From Cichorium intybus (taxonomy: Eukaryota > Streptophyta > Magnoliopsida > Asterales > Asteraceae), in contig CM042014.1 of assembly GCA_023525715.1 (NCBI GenBank), positions 23,645,404-23,709,403 on the forward strand: DNA of 64,000 nucleotides. Direction: 5' to 3'. Both the position numbers and the translations under genes were made by a program. Positions 45,039 to 58,031 of the stretch are shown piece after piece. The notes beneath the pieces are model-generated. The model did not search any database. It saw only the letters and a list, made by a program, of their open reading frames with translations, and was not told where the DNA came from. How positions within the stretch are numbered: position 1 is the first letter of the stretch; each line of letters begins with the position of its first letter.

Positions 45039-45251
45039 GGGATTGTTTTTTTGGAAAAATTTGGAAATAGAAAAGTTTGGAAAACAATAATTTTGAGTTT
45101 TCTAAGTTCAATGTAATTTTGAAAAACGGAAAATTTTCATTTTCTAGGAAAACTTTGGAAAAATTGATTAACCAAACGCGTTTTCCAACTTTTCATTTTA
45201 TTGGAAAATTTTCTTGGAAAACTAGAAAATTTTCCACAACCAAACGCATCC
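45039..45251. mobile_element. Small PIF/Harbinger-like MITE (213 bp) nested in element E
   Basis: The right end, reversed, is GGATGCGTTTGGTTGTGGAA, followed on the plus strand by TTA (45252-45254). The left end GGGATTGTTTTTTTGGAAAA is a weaker match and is preceded by GTA rather than TTA. TTGGAAAAT phrases fill both halves. Confidence 0.55.
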
Positions 45252-45829
45252 TTAATATTTGTTAATACCGGTGCGGCGCCAACTCTTTGCTTCACGTCAA
45301 GACGTAAGTTACTTCTTTCTTTTTATGCCATATTCTACATTTCTTATTACTCAATTATAGTGATATCGATAGAATCAAGCAACATGAGTTTATTTGCAAT
45401 AAATTTTGTTTGTGGGACTTTTTGTTTTTTTTCTTCATCAATCATGCCATGCGACAATACGACCCGTAGCTTGCAAAATTCTTAATACAACGTTTTTCAT
45501 TTGATAGCTTACGATGAGTAAACATGCTAAATCTATCATTCGGTAATAAATTTGTTATATTTGTGGTGGTATTTAATTTATCGTGTTTGTATAAGGTGTG
45601 GTGAACGAAAGGGGCAGTTCCAGAGGGTGTTGTCTCTTGGCACATGTCGAGACATTTTTAGTATTTGATGGTTTCTTTAGAATATATTGATTGCAAAAGA
45701 TGTCAAGTTGTTATATATCGTCCTAATTTTTGGTATTTTTGTGATTCGTTCTTTTTAAAATTAGAATACTAAGTTGCTAATAAACTTGAGTTGCACAACC
45801 AATTTTTGTTTCAAAATAGTTTATGTTTT

Positions 45830-46500
45830 TCTTTAATCATCACAGATTAACGAATGTAATCTAAACATTATTAACGAATGTTGACATTGTTATAATCATC
45901 AATGATTATCGGATCAAAACAGTTTTTGCTTCAATAATCATCAATGATTATGAGATCAAAACAATTTTTTGTTTCATTAATCATCAACGATTAAAGAATG
46001 TAATCATGCACGATTATTGAACATTGATGTTTTTTGTTTGGTATTAATGATGGCTAATCGTGCACGATTATTGAATATCCATGTGTTACATCATTGCTAA
46101 TAACTTATCATTCACATTCTAATCATGCAGATTTCAACAGAAAAAAGGAGCACAAGTTCATGTGTCAAAGTTGTCCATTTCAAGTTAAAAGATTCAACGC
46201 AATAATAAATAAGAAACATATATTATATTGTGATGTGATCATTTATGATTAAAACTGCATTGTGTTTTTTTTCACTATATTGTGTTGTAATCATTTACGA
46301 TTAAAATTGTATTTTATTCTACAAATATATTACATTTTTTATCTTTGCATTGTTTTCTGTTTATCCAACTATATTCATAGATGATTATAATTGTATTCGA
46401 AGTTTTTTACGTCGACAAATATATTAAAAACTAATTCAATATAAAATATAAAACTACATTATGTTTTATAATCATTTATGAATGAAATCGTATAAATCAA
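45830..46500. repeat. Palindrome-rich DNA (AATCATnnATGATT type) in element E
   Basis: Spaced units such as AATCATCAATGATTAT, AATCATGCACGATTATT and AATCATTTATGATTA. Confidence 0.7.
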
Positions 46501-46786
46501 ATGATCCAATGAAAAAAAATATTTTGACGAAAAAATGATATTTTGACGGAAAAAAATAAAAATAAATAATAAGTAAAAAATTGACGTTGTATAATCTGAA
46601 ACTATTAAAAAATAAAAATTATTTTTTTTGTTTTTTTGGTAACTAACAATCAGAATCCTAGATTTTAGGAAACTATAATTTTGTTATAATTATATGAAAC
46701 ACATAATTACTAATATGCCCTTATAAATTGATTGGTCCAGAACTGGCCTCGCGGTCTCAACCTTTTTGTTGGCCTCAATTGATCCT

Positions 46787-46937
<151 letters not shown>

Positions 46938-47649
46938 TAAGTTCTTTTGAGAACTCAAATATTCATGAGATCTTGAGAACTCATTCTGATTGGTTAGATC
47001 ATAAAAGGGCATGATAGTCATTTACCAAAAATCTCATTTAATTCTGATTTTTTTATTTTTGGCAACAAAATAATCATTCCTAAAATCAAGCATATTAGAT
47101 TTGAATTTTCAAATTTAAAAAAAAAATCAAATTTTTGTTTTTTTTAAATCAGATTTTTTTGGAATTTGAAAAAAAATAAAATTTTATTTTTTTAATTAGA
47201 TTTTTGGAATTTAAAAGACATATAATTTTTTTATTTGCATGTGCATATATACATGGTCGCAGGTGTTTTTTTAATAGAATGCATATATGCATAAACAAAA
47301 TTTTGAGTTGTGCATTTTTTTAGTAGAATGCATAAATGCATATTTAACTTTTTACATTACATTTTTCAGGGATGCATACATGCACATTTAATAACATTTC
47401 GTAAAAAACACACAAAAAATATTCGTATTTCATAATATTCGGATATCATACTACCAATTTATTAGAAACAATAATATACAACTGTTTTGAACTTTACATA
47501 CAAAAATATAGAAATACAACGATAATTCATGATATCTTCGTTTCTCAAATTTTCAATTCTCATTTCTTCAATTTGCTCGATAAATTCTTCAAAATCTGCA
47601 ATAACATTAACCAAAATTAATATACATGTATATTCAAAAACATTAGAAT

Positions 47650-48210
47650 AGATACATACATGCATATACGCATATGAACAAATGCTCATCTATTTTTGCA
47701 TATATAAGCATATATGCATATGTGCACATACGCATTTATACACATAGAAACATATATGCACATATGCATTTATATAACTACATATTAAAAAACAACCTCC
47801 TAAAAATACTTACATGCATATATACAAATATGCACATAGGCACATATATGTATGCATATATGCATATATGCACACATGTGTACACAAACATGAATATAAA
47901 CAAATATCACATATGCACATACGCACATATGTATATATATCCACATATGTATATGCACATATGCACATACGTGTATGCATATATGCACATACGTATATAC
48001 ACATATACACATACGTGTATGCACATATGCACATACGTGTATGCATATATGCAAATGCGTGTTCTTAAAACGGGTTCTTGATGGATATATACACAAACAC
48101 ACATACGTGTATGCATATATGCACATACGTGTATGCATATATGCACATACGTATACACATACGTGTGTGCACATATGCACATACGTGTATGCATATATGC
48201 ACATATACAC
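47650..48210. repeat. TGCATATATGCACATACG minisatellite (element F)
   Basis: The clearest version of this array. Near-18-bp units such as GTGTATGCATATATGCACATAC are mostly intact and keep frames open on both strands. Confidence 0.88.
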
Positions 48211-49116
48211 CGTCATTTTACAAGGTAAAATAAGAAATTACCTTAAACATAGATTGCCTACCATCAATTCAATTGCAACAAGAAAGCTTTCCGATTGGTG
48301 TACAGAGATTATCATTGAAAGCCAAACCAAAACTTGAATATTTAACCGACCTAAAATGGTAGAAGATGCAAGATCAATACGGAAGGAACGCAAGTAGACG
48401 GATGTAAAATAGGCAAAAAAGTGTGGAGGATTCCTTACAGAGAGTGTTGATTTTTCCTTGTGCGAGTTATACATCCAGAATAGCGACCCTGCATCAATCC
48501 ATACACTGTTGATTTTTCTCTTTTTTTGCAACTATTAGTTCAGGCCGAAATCAGATGCAAGATTCGGATGGATACCGAAATCAGATGCAGTTGAGAAGAA
48601 AAATTGTTACCGATGGGTGTGGATGATGTTGTTCGGGTCGAAGTCGGAACTGGTCGGAACTTTGCCGAAGTTCTTTGTGAAAATATCATGACTGCAAGCC
48701 TCCTCCCTCAAGTACCTGAAAGAAGTTGAATTAATAAAAAAAATCATCCTGTTTAACCTTAAAAGTCATATTCATGGGACCCAAAATTTACAATACTGTA
48801 TAGCCTTCAATGTACTAGTGTAGTACAAATGATAAGATGAACACAAAGAATCTGTGGTCATTCACACAAAAACATACATGAAAAGTCTTTTATTTTATTC
48901 AAACCATCAAGATGAACAAATTTTACACCATGGTAACAGTTGAAAAAGGTAAAAGGGGAAAGATCATGGGTTGACTTTGTCTGAACTCCAAGAATTCTCT
49001 TCATTGACATTCTTCCTGGAGAATGTTATCCTCTCATTACTCTTCAAATTCAAGTAATCAACCTGAGTAGAAAAGAAACTCTTAATATTATAACAAGTGA
49101 AATAAACTCTAAATAT

Positions 49117-49341
49117 ATGAGCAGAAAAGAAGTTGGACCTGATCAGGGTCTAGAACAAGCAAACAATAAGCTGAAACGGGACCCGCAGAAGGATCCAATG
49201 AGGTTGGAACATTGGTTGGTAGGTCACCTAGAGAGGGAATTTCTTGAAACAATCGAATCAATTACTGAACAGAGAACTTATATCGACAATCTTGAAACAA
49301 TCTTAAACAATTTCTTAAAACAATCGAACGCAGATAACTAA
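49117..49341 (+). CDS. Hypothetical 74-codon ORF in element F
   Basis: The first codon in the frame is ATG (49117) and the stop is at 49339-49341. The product is hydrophilic, with a heptad-like C-terminal part (EFLETIESITEQ, NLETILNNFL) suggesting a short coiled coil. I know no family for it. It may be a captured exon or chance; TA- or palindrome-driven bias does not explain it. Confidence 0.25.
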   Translation: MSRKEVGPDQGLEQANNKLKRDPQKDPMRLEHWLVGHLEREFLETIESITEQRTYIDNLETILNNFLKQSNADN

Positions 49342-50015
49342 AAAAAGATTTGGAATTACCGATGGTGGGGCGATGGCAATCCTTGAAATCAGAAAGCAAA
49401 TTTTTTTAAGCATAATACCGATGATGGGTGGGTCACTGCAACGATTTGCACAACAATCTCGATGAACAAAAATCTGGGTCGAGGGAAATTGATGAAGTGT
49501 CGGCCGACGGCGGAGAGGGATGAGGAGGCGATTAGGGTTATCGAGAAGATGAAGAATAAGCACGGTGGGTTGCCGGTGTATTAGCCCAACCGGAACAACA
49601 ACGGAGGTTTCCGGTGTATTAGCCCAATCGGAACAGCAGCGAGGGTCGCAGGTGCCCACCGATCGGATCAACAACGGAGTTTTCTAACGTCGCCAGTACA
49701 CCAACAATCTTGAAGTCTCGTATTCTTTTAGCGGATTTGAGGGATAAGAAGCAGACGGCGAAGCGTGGTGAGAGAAAAAGAGAGATAAAGAAAAAGAAAT
49801 GTGCTGATTTTTAGGGATTGACAGATATCAAAGGGATCTGTTATATTCTTAATCCCTAAACTGCCCTTATGATCGTATTTAAAAAGTCTAGCATGCCATT
49901 AACTTTGATTATAATTACAATCATGCCATTATTGATCTAGGCCATCCAAATTTTTGATCTAATGGTCCAGATATGGTTCTCGAGATCTCGGGTTTTTTTG
50001 GGTTCTTAAAAGAGC

Positions 50016-50020
<5 letters not shown>

Positions 50021-50084
<64 letters not shown>
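50021..50084. repeat. (TA)n microsatellite between elements F and G
   Basis: About 32 TA units. Confidence 0.97.
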
Positions 50085-50091
<7 letters not shown>

Positions 50092-51778
50092 GATCAACAT
50101 AAAACCCTTTTTATGCATAGAACCATAGAACTCCATCTTAAGCCATTGGATCTAGCAATCAATGGATATGATTATTTGATTTAAAAAATTATTTTTATTT
50201 ATAGAAAAAAGCTAGAGGGGTAAATAAGTCATATCAAAATTAAATCCTTTATTTCAGGAAATCAAATTCAACTTAAACAACATTCCATAATTATCACACT
50301 TCTAGATCTTATCTCGTTCAATTCATATCTTCAGTATCTCCATTCTCTCTGGTCGCCACCACAAACACAACCAACACCGTCTCTTTCACCTCTATTCATC
50401 AGCCATTGATTTTGCAACTCACAAGTTCGATTACAGAAGAAGAGAGAACGAAGAAGAAAGGATGCGATTGTAGCTACATTCGAGAGCTTATCATCTCTGC
50501 CGACTACAGTCGAGATCGAGAACAAAAGAGAGAATGATAGAGAGATCGAGACAGATGATGGATCAAGGAAGAGAAATAGAGAGAGATCGAGACAGAGGGG
50601 TCGATGCAGAGAGACAGATAAAGGTCGATGTTCATTCATGTTCAGTTATAAACATTTGAGGTTTTGTATAAATATTCATCTATGTTCAGTAATGAACACT
50701 TGAGTTTTTGTGCGCATGTTCTTATATTTCATCAATGTTTATGAATGTCCATTTCTGGACATGTTTTGAATGTTAATTTTTGCATAATATTCATCAATAT
50801 TTGTCAATGTTCATTACTGAACATATGTTCGTTTCTGAACATGTGTGTATGTTCATTTATGAACATGTGTGAATGTTCTTATATTTCATCAATGTTTATG
50901 AATGTTCATTTCTGAACATGTTTTAAATGTTGATTTTTGAACAATATTTGTCAATGTTCATTACTAAACATATGTGTAATTACATATATTTAAGCAATGT
51001 TTTTCAATGTTCATTACTGAACATGTGTGTATTTTCATATATTTAAACAATGTATATCATTGTTCATTTCTGAACGTGTGTATATGGTCATATCTTTCAT
51101 CAATGTTTGTATATTTCATCAATATTCTTCAATGTTCAATTCTGAACATATTATATGTTACTATAAATATATAAATGTTCATCAATATATCCATGTTCAG
51201 TTATGAACATACAAGTTTTTTATAAATATATAAATGTTCATTCTATGTTCAGTTATGAATATATGTTCACAAGTGACTAATTTTTGAGTTTTTGTATAAA
51301 GTTTCATCCATGTTCAGTTATGAACATCAGATTTTTCGTATATTTTCAAAATGTTCACTTATGAACGACAATATGTTATGAATGTTGATACGTGTTCAAT
51401 ACTGAATATGTATGAATGTTCATATATTTCACAATGTTCATCTATGAATATTAATCTGTTACGAATATTCATATATTTTACAATGTTCATCTATGAACAT
51501 TTACGTGTAATTTAGGAAACTGATATCAATTTAAGATTTGATTTGTATTGATTGGATAAGACTGTGATATTTATGGATGGATATTAATTTGATTTAATAA
51601 AATCCGGATTTTATGGGATTTAATAAAATCTCGATTTTTAGATATTAATTTGTCAATGTTCATTACTGAACATGTGTGTATGTTTTACCATCATGCCTTT
51701 ATCACCCTAATTTGATCTAACGGTCAAGAGAATTGTTCTATGGTTCTATGCTTAATTTTGGTTCTATGTTGATCCGAC

Positions 51779-51781
<3 letters not shown>
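50085..51781. mobile_element. Element G: (TA)n-nested TIR element (1.7 kb)
   Basis: Left end GAGGATCAACATAAAACC, then GCATAGAACCATAGAAC; right end, reversed, GTCGGATCAACATAGAACC, then GCATAGAACCATAGAAC. A GC-richer gene-like segment with a CT/GA-rich leader lies at 50320-50640. A palindromic minisatellite (TGTTCATTTCTGAACATG) fills 50640-51690. Confidence 0.87.
50640..51690. repeat. Palindromic minisatellite TGTTCATnnATGAACA (element G)
   Basis: More than 15 dispersed units built on TGTTCATTTCTGAACATG or TGTTCAGTTATGAACAT, spaced by AT-rich DNA (often ATTTCATCAATGTTTATGAA). Confidence 0.85.

Positions 51782-51835
<54 letters not shown>
51782..51835. repeat. (TA)n microsatellite at the right border of element G
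   Basis: About 27 TA units. Confidence 0.97.
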
Positions 51836-52764
<929 letters not shown>

Positions 52765-52898
52765 CCACAACCTGTATAATCTCTACAAGCGGAATGCATA
52801 ATAATCATTTAATAATTAAGTAATTAAATTCACATATGATATTAAATGATCTTTGAACAAGTTTATGACTATTTGGCAACACGAAATGTTATTTTTCT

Positions 52899-53180
52899 TG
52901 TTAGGTAAATGAAGACTTGAATAAGTCCAATTCAAATATGGTGGGTAAAGGAATGAATTATTTATTCATTAAGTTGGTGAAAACAATCTATAAATAGCCT
53001 TCATGTTCACCATATTTTATGTACCACAACACAAATAAACACAGAAGCAATATACATTCCTAGTTATCCGCCGTGGACGTAGGTCATTTTAGACCGAACC
53101 ACGTTAAATTCTTGTGTTCTTAATTTGTGAGCCGAGTGTTTGAGTTTAGTGTTCGTATGCTAAGTGTCTCGATTCTAACA
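52899..53180 (+). repeat. 5' LTR of the copia element
   Basis: 282 bp, TGTTAG...CTAACA. It has a TATAAATA box at 52989-52996, which places the likely transcription start near 53020. Confidence 0.96.
52989..52996 (+). promoter_or_regulatory. TATA box in the copia 5' LTR
   Basis: TATAAATA within CTATAAATAGCC, repeated at 58122-58129 in the 3' LTR. Confidence 0.75.
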
Positions 53181-53182
53181 AG

Positions 53183-53195
53183 TGGTATCAGAGCC
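53183..53195 (+). other. Primer-binding site of the copia element
   Basis: TGGTATCAGAGCC, the initiator tRNA-Met type, two bases after the 5' LTR. Confidence 0.93.
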
Positions 53196-53393
53196 TTGGT
53201 ATAGCCCTAGAGAGTGATTTTCTGTTTTTGGGTCGAAAATTTTTTGTCTCAAAAACGATTTTGGTTTACGCCGTTGGAAAGGTCTCGTTCCGCAGATTCC
53301 GAAAATATATTTTTTGGAATTTTTCGACCACCGGAAGACCTCCAAATCGCCGGTCAAACGTTCGCCGGAATAGTGACCGAAGAAACCAGATCG

Positions 53394-53900
53394 CCGGAGA
53401 AGACGACACTGTAGCGCCGGAGTTCGCCGGAGAAGACGACACTGCAGCACCGGAGTTTCGCCGGAGAAGACGACATTGTAGCGGCACTGTAGCGACACTG
53501 TAGCGGTACTGTAGCATATTTTGAAAAACAGCCCCTGAAGTTCCAGAAATTGCAAAACAGGTCCCTACAGTTTCAGGAATTGCAAAACAGGTCCCTGCAG
53601 TTTCAGGAATAACAAAACAGATCCCTGAATTTTCAGAAAATTGCATTTTAGCCCCTGAACTTTCTGAAAATTGCAGTTTAGCCCCTGAACTTTCCGAAAA
53701 TTACAGTTTAGCCCCTGAACTTTCCGAAAATTGCATTTTAGCCCCTGAACTTTCTGAAAATTGTAGTTTAGCCCCTAAACTTTCAGAAAATTGCAGTTTA
53801 GCCTTGAACTTTCTGAAAATTGCAATTTAGCCCCCAAACTTTCAGAAAATTGCAGTTTAGCCCCTGAATTTCAGAAAAATTGCATTTTTCACCCTTAATT
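53394..53900 (+). repeat. Two tandem-repeat blocks in the untranslated leader of the copia element
   Basis: Block 1 (53394-53520) repeats CGCCGGAGAAGACGACACTG about 3 times, then GCACTGTAGCG units. Block 2 (about 53525-53900) has 12-13 units of about 30 bp built on TTTAGCCCCTGAACTTTC plus TGAAAATTGCA. They lie between the primer site and the gag-pol ATG. Confidence 0.9.
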
Positions 53901-53931
53901 TCTGAAAGAAAAGTGCATTTTGTCCGTTAAA

Positions 53932-56900
53932 ATGGCTGAAGACGGTAAAATCAAGATTGACAAGTTTGATGGAACCGATTATGGATTTTGGAAGATGCAA
54001 ATTGAAGATATGCTGTATCAGAAAAGTTTGCATTTGCCTATGTTGGGCGTACAACCGGATGACATGTATGATGAAGATTGGAAGTTGTTGGATCGACAAG
54101 CCTTGGGCGTAGTTAGGCTTTCATTGGCAAAGAGTGTTGCGTATAACATTATCAATGAAACAACTACTTATGGAGTATTTAAGGCTTTGTCCAACATGTA
54201 CGAGAAGCCGTCTGCTTCCAACAAAGTGTTCCTCATCAAACAATTGGTTAACACCAAGATGAAGGAAGGCATGTCGGTTACCGCTCACATAAACGAGTTT
54301 AACTCGATTATTTCTCGTTTAGCCTCAGTTGCAATAAAGTTTGAAGATGAAGTACAAGCGCTCCTCCTTTTATCATCTTTGCCCGATAGTTGGTCAGGCA
54401 CAGTCACAGCTGTTAGTAGTGCATCCGGCACTATCAAACTCACTTTCGAGAGTATTCGTGACTTGATTGTAAATGAAGATATCAGACGGAGAAGCAATGG
54501 TGAGACTTCTAGTTCTAGTTCTATATTGCATACAGAAAGTAGAGGAAGAAAAAACGAAAGAGGACGTGGTCGAGGCAGATCAAAGTCCAGAAAAAGGGGA
54601 CAGTCAAAAACCAGAAAAGACATTGAATGCTGGAATTGCAAAGAAAAATGTCACTTTAGAAGCCAATGCCCAAAACCACAAGCTGAAAAGAAAGAAGTAA
54701 ACAATGTATCCGCTGAAGAATCGGGAGATTTTCTCATATGTTGTGTTGAGAATTCAGAAGAATCCTGGATTATGGATTCAGGCGCTTCTTTCCATGCCGT
54801 CTCATGCCCAGATATGGTCAAGAACCTACAAACAGGTGCTCTTGGCAAAGTTCGTTTGGCCGATGATCAAGTGCTTGATATTACGGGTATGGGAGACGTA
54901 GATTTGAAGACCTCCTTAGGAACCACGTGGACATTGAAAGATGTCAGGGTTATTCCAAACTTAAGGAGAAAGTTGATTTCAGTTGGTAAGTTGGATGATG
55001 AAGGGTTTGATGTTCACTTTGGGGGTGGACAATGGAAAGTGATCAAAGGCAACTTGGTGATTGCCAAAGGAAAGAAGAAAGGCACTCTATACATGGTAGA
55101 GATACCTAGTGATGGTGTTTATGCCGTAACCACAAATCCGAGTCCATCTAATTTATGGCACCAACGACTCGGACACATGAGCAATAAGGGATTGAAGATG
55201 TTGGCTCAGAAAGGGAAGTTTCCAGACTTGAAGAAAGTTGAAACAGAATTCTGTGAATCCTGTGTTCTAGGGAAACAAAAGCGTGTTACTTTTGTAAAGA
55301 CGGGGAAGACACCGAAAGCTCAGAAGTTGGAGCTTGTTCACTCAGATGTATTTGGACCAACACCATCATCTCTAGGAGGCAAAAACTACTATGTAACCTT
55401 CATTGATGATTCAACACGCAAGGTATGGGTCTATTTTCTTAAAAATAAATCTGATGTATTTGATACTTTTAAGATATGGAAATCTGCTGTTGAAAATGAA
55501 ACTGAATTGAAGGTAAAATGCCTGAAGTCGGATAATGGTGGTGAATACATAAGCAAGGAGTTTGTTGACTACCGTGCCAAACAAGGGATAAAGATGATCA
55601 AGACAGTCCCAGGAACCCCTCAGCAGAATGGTGTAGCTGAGAGAATGAATAGAACTCTGAATGAAAGGGCTAGAAGCATGAGGTTGAATGCCGGTTTACC
55701 TAAGACATTCTGGGCTGATGCAGTTAACACTGCAGCCTACTTGATCAACCGTTCACCGTGTGTTCCCTTGGATTTCAAATTACCAGAAGAAATGTGGCAA
55801 GGGAAGGAAGTAAGTCTCAAACACCTGAAAGTATTTGGTTGTACTGCTTACAGTTTGTTAAAAGATGGTGACAGGGATAAACTTGATTCAAAGACCAAGA
55901 AGTGCACATTCATTGGTTATGGGTCAGACGAAATGGGTTACAAGCTTTGGGATAGTGAAAGCAGAAAGATAATCCGAAGCAAGAACGTCATTTTTAACGA
56001 AGCTGAGTTATACAAAGACATAAACACCAAAAGTTCAGAAGTTCAGAAGGAGTACGTTGAATATGAAGGTGGTGCAAAGAAGAAAGAAGCTTCAGTTGAA
56101 ATCCCTGAATCTGGGGAAGATTCAACTGACAGTGGGAGCTCAGAGGATGATTCCAGAAATGACTCTGAAGATGAAGAAACCAGTCCTCCAGCTCCAGAGT
56201 CCCCAGCCACACCTGAAGTTCAACCAAGAAGATCTTCCAGAGTCATCAGACCACCACAAAGATACTCACCATCTGTCAACTACATTCTTTTGACAGAAAA
56301 TGGTGAACCCCGGTGTTACTCTGAAGCTAAGAGGTTAAAAGATTCATTGCAGTGGGAGCTAGCAATGAAAGATGAAATGAAGTCGCTTGAGAAGAACAAG
56401 ACCTGGCTTTTAACGAAGCTTCCATCCGGGAAGAAGGCTCTTCAGAACAAATGGGTTTTCAGGGTCAAGGATGAACATGATGGTACCAAACGGTACAAAG
56501 CAAGATTAGTAGTCAAGGGCTTTCAACAGAAAGAGGGAATCAATTTCAATGAAATATTCTCTCCAGTAGTGAAGATGACCACTATCAGACTTGTTCTCAG
56601 CATTGTAGCAGCAGAAGGTTTGCATCTAGAGCAGCTAGATGTCAAGACAGCTTTTCTACATGGTGACCTAGATGAAGAGATTTACATGACACAACCAGAG
56701 GGTTTTCAGATTAAAGGCAAAGAAAACTTGGTGTGTAAATTGAAGAAGAGCTTGTATGGTTTGAAACAAGCGCCAAGACAATGGTATTTGAAGTTTGATA
56801 ACTTCATGAGAAGAGTTGGTTACAAGAGATGTGACAATGACCATTGTTGTTACATCAAGAAGTTTAAGGGTTCTTATATCATTCTACTACTCTATGTAGA

Positions 56901-57858
56901 TGATATGTTGATTGCAGGCTCAGACATGACAGAGATCAAGAAGTTAAAGAAGCAAATGCCTGAAGAATTCGAGATGAAAGACTTGGGAGCTGCAAACCAA
57001 ATACTCGGGATGAGTATTTTCAGAGACAAAGAAGATGGCTCTTTGACACTCTCTCAAGAGAAATACATTGAGAAAGTATTAGAGAAATTCAGCCTTAAAG
57101 ATGCCAAGATCAGAAGCACACCTTTGGGAAGTCACTTTAAGCTTTCTAAAGTTCAGTCACCCAAATCAGATGAAGATAAGAAAGAAATGGCTAAAGTACC
57201 TTATGCATCTGCAGTTGGTAGTCTCATGTATGCAATGGTATGCACGAGACCAGATATTGCACATGTAGTGGGAGTTGTTAGTCAGTTTATGTCTAATCCA
57301 GGGAGAGAACATTGGGAAGCAGTTAAATGGCTGCTAAGATATTTAAAGGGGACTTCAAAAGTGGCATTGCATTTTAAAGGGAAAGATGTCATTCTGAAGG
57401 GTTTTGCAGATGCAGACCTTGGTGGTTGCAAAGACTCATACAAAAGTACTACCGGGTATGTCTTTACAGTGGGAGGCACTGCAGTGAGTTGGATGTCTAA
57501 ACTCCAGAAAAGTGTTGCCCTTTCAACCACAGAAGCAGAGTATATGGCAGTTGCTGAAGCAAGCAAAGAGCTTATATGGTTGAAGAACTTTCTCGAAGAA
57601 CTTGGCAAGGAACAAGTTGATTGTGCACTGTTTTGTGATAATCAAAGTACAATACACCTTGCAAAGAATCCTGTCTTCCATTCGAAGACAAAGCACATAC
57701 AGCTGAGATATCACTTCATTAGAGAAAGAATTAATGATGGTACTCTGAAGTTGAAGAAAATCAAAGGAACTGAAAATCCAGCTGATATGTTAACTAAGGT
57801 TGTTACCTTAGAGAAGTTGAAGCTCTGCATAGCTTCAACTGGCCTTCAGGATAATTGA
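53932..57858 (+). CDS. Ty1/copia Gag-Pol polyprotein, full length (1308 aa)
   Basis: A single open frame starting at ATG 53932 (AAAATGGCT, the first ATG in frame). Gag (about 5-220, KIDKFDGTDYGFWKMQIEDM) leads to a zinc knuckle at Cys233, Cys236, His241 and Cys246. Protease has DSG at Asp282 (WIMDSGASFHAV). GAG-pre-integrase (LWHQRLGHMSNKG ... CESCVLGK) supplies the HHCC finger. Integrase has Asp472, Asp534 and Glu570 (exact DD35E). RT has YVDD at 988-991 (LLLYVDDMLIAG), and RNase H has Asp1160 (GFADADLGG) and the end motif NPADMLTK. The polyprotein would form virus-like particles, copy its RNA and integrate the cDNA. Length and domain order are normal for plant copia; the lineage is possibly Tork. 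The one oddity is Cys240 where the knuckle usually has Gly. Confidence 0.97.
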   Translation: MAEDGKIKIDKFDGTDYGFWKMQIEDMLYQKSLHLPMLGVQPDDMYDEDWKLLDRQALGVVRLSLAKSVAYNIINETTTYGVFKALSNMYEKPSASNKVFLIKQLVNTKMKEGMSVTAHINEFNSIISRLASVAIKFEDEVQALLLLSSLPDSWSGTVTAVSSASGTIKLTFESIRDLIVNEDIRRRSNGETSSSSSILHTESRGRKNERGRGRGRSKSRKRGQSKTRKDIECWNCKEKCHFRSQCPKPQAEKKEVNNVSAEESGDFLICCVENSEESWIMDSGASFHAVSCPDMVKNLQTGALGKVRLADDQVLDITGMGDVDLKTSLGTTWTLKDVRVIPNLRRKLISVGKLDDEGFDVHFGGGQWKVIKGNLVIAKGKKKGTLYMVEIPSDGVYAVTTNPSPSNLWHQRLGHMSNKGLKMLAQKGKFPDLKKVETEFCESCVLGKQKRVTFVKTGKTPKAQKLELVHSDVFGPTPSSLGGKNYYVTFIDDSTRKVWVYFLKNKSDVFDTFKIWKSAVENETELKVKCLKSDNGGEYISKEFVDYRAKQGIKMIKTVPGTPQQNGVAERMNRTLNERARSMRLNAGLPKTFWADAVNTAAYLINRSPCVPLDFKLPEEMWQGKEVSLKHLKVFGCTAYSLLKDGDRDKLDSKTKKCTFIGYGSDEMGYKLWDSESRKIIRSKNVIFNEAELYKDINTKSSEVQKEYVEYEGGAKKKEASVEIPESGEDSTDSGSSEDDSRNDSEDEETSPPAPESPATPEVQPRRSSRVIRPPQRYSPSVNYILLTENGEPRCYSEAKRLKDSLQWELAMKDEMKSLEKNKTWLLTKLPSGKKALQNKWVFRVKDEHDGTKRYKARLVVKGFQQKEGINFNEIFSPVVKMTTIRLVLSIVAAEGLHLEQLDVKTAFLHGDLDEEIYMTQPEGFQIKGKENLVCKLKKSLYGLKQAPRQWYLKFDNFMRRVGYKRCDNDHCCYIKKFKGSYIILLLYVDDMLIAGSDMTEIKKLKKQMPEEFEMKDLGAANQILGMSIFRDKEDGSLTLSQEKYIEKVLEKFSLKDAKIRSTPLGSHFKLSKVQSPKSDEDKKEMAKVPYASAVGSLMYAMVCTRPDIAHVVGVVSQFMSNPGREHWEAVKWLLRYLKGTSKVALHFKGKDVILKGFADADLGGCKDSYKSTTGYVFTVGGTAVSWMSKLQKSVALSTTEAEYMAVAEASKELIWLKNFLEELGKEQVDCALFCDNQSTIHLAKNPVFHSKTKHIQLRYHFIRERINDGTLKLKKIKGTENPADMLTKVVTLEKLKLCIASTGLQDN

Positions 57859-58019
57859 AGAGAAGGCCAGGGTAACTAGGAAGGAGCTAAGATCAAAAGT
57901 GTTTTTTTTGGAATGCACAGTTGAAGCGCAGGTGAAGATTGTTCCGTGGCTTCAAGTGAGAGATTGAAGAATTGTTGCAAGAATTGGATGTTAGAGAAAG
58001 ACTACGTTGTTCAAGCCTT

Positions 58020-58031
58020 CAAGTGGGAGAT
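58020..58031 (+). other. Polypurine tract of the copia element
   Basis: AAGTGGGAGATT directly before the 3' LTR; the usual plus-strand DNA primer site. Confidence 0.8.

Noticed and set aside
44413..45111. Long Pro/His/Tyr-rich minus-strand frames, which resemble a cell-wall protein
   Set aside because: Produced by the degenerate (GGGTGG)n tract; several frames are open at once and there is no signal peptide.
53228..53646. Open frames in both strands of the copia leader
   Set aside because: They follow the period of the leader repeats and lie upstream of the real gag ATG.
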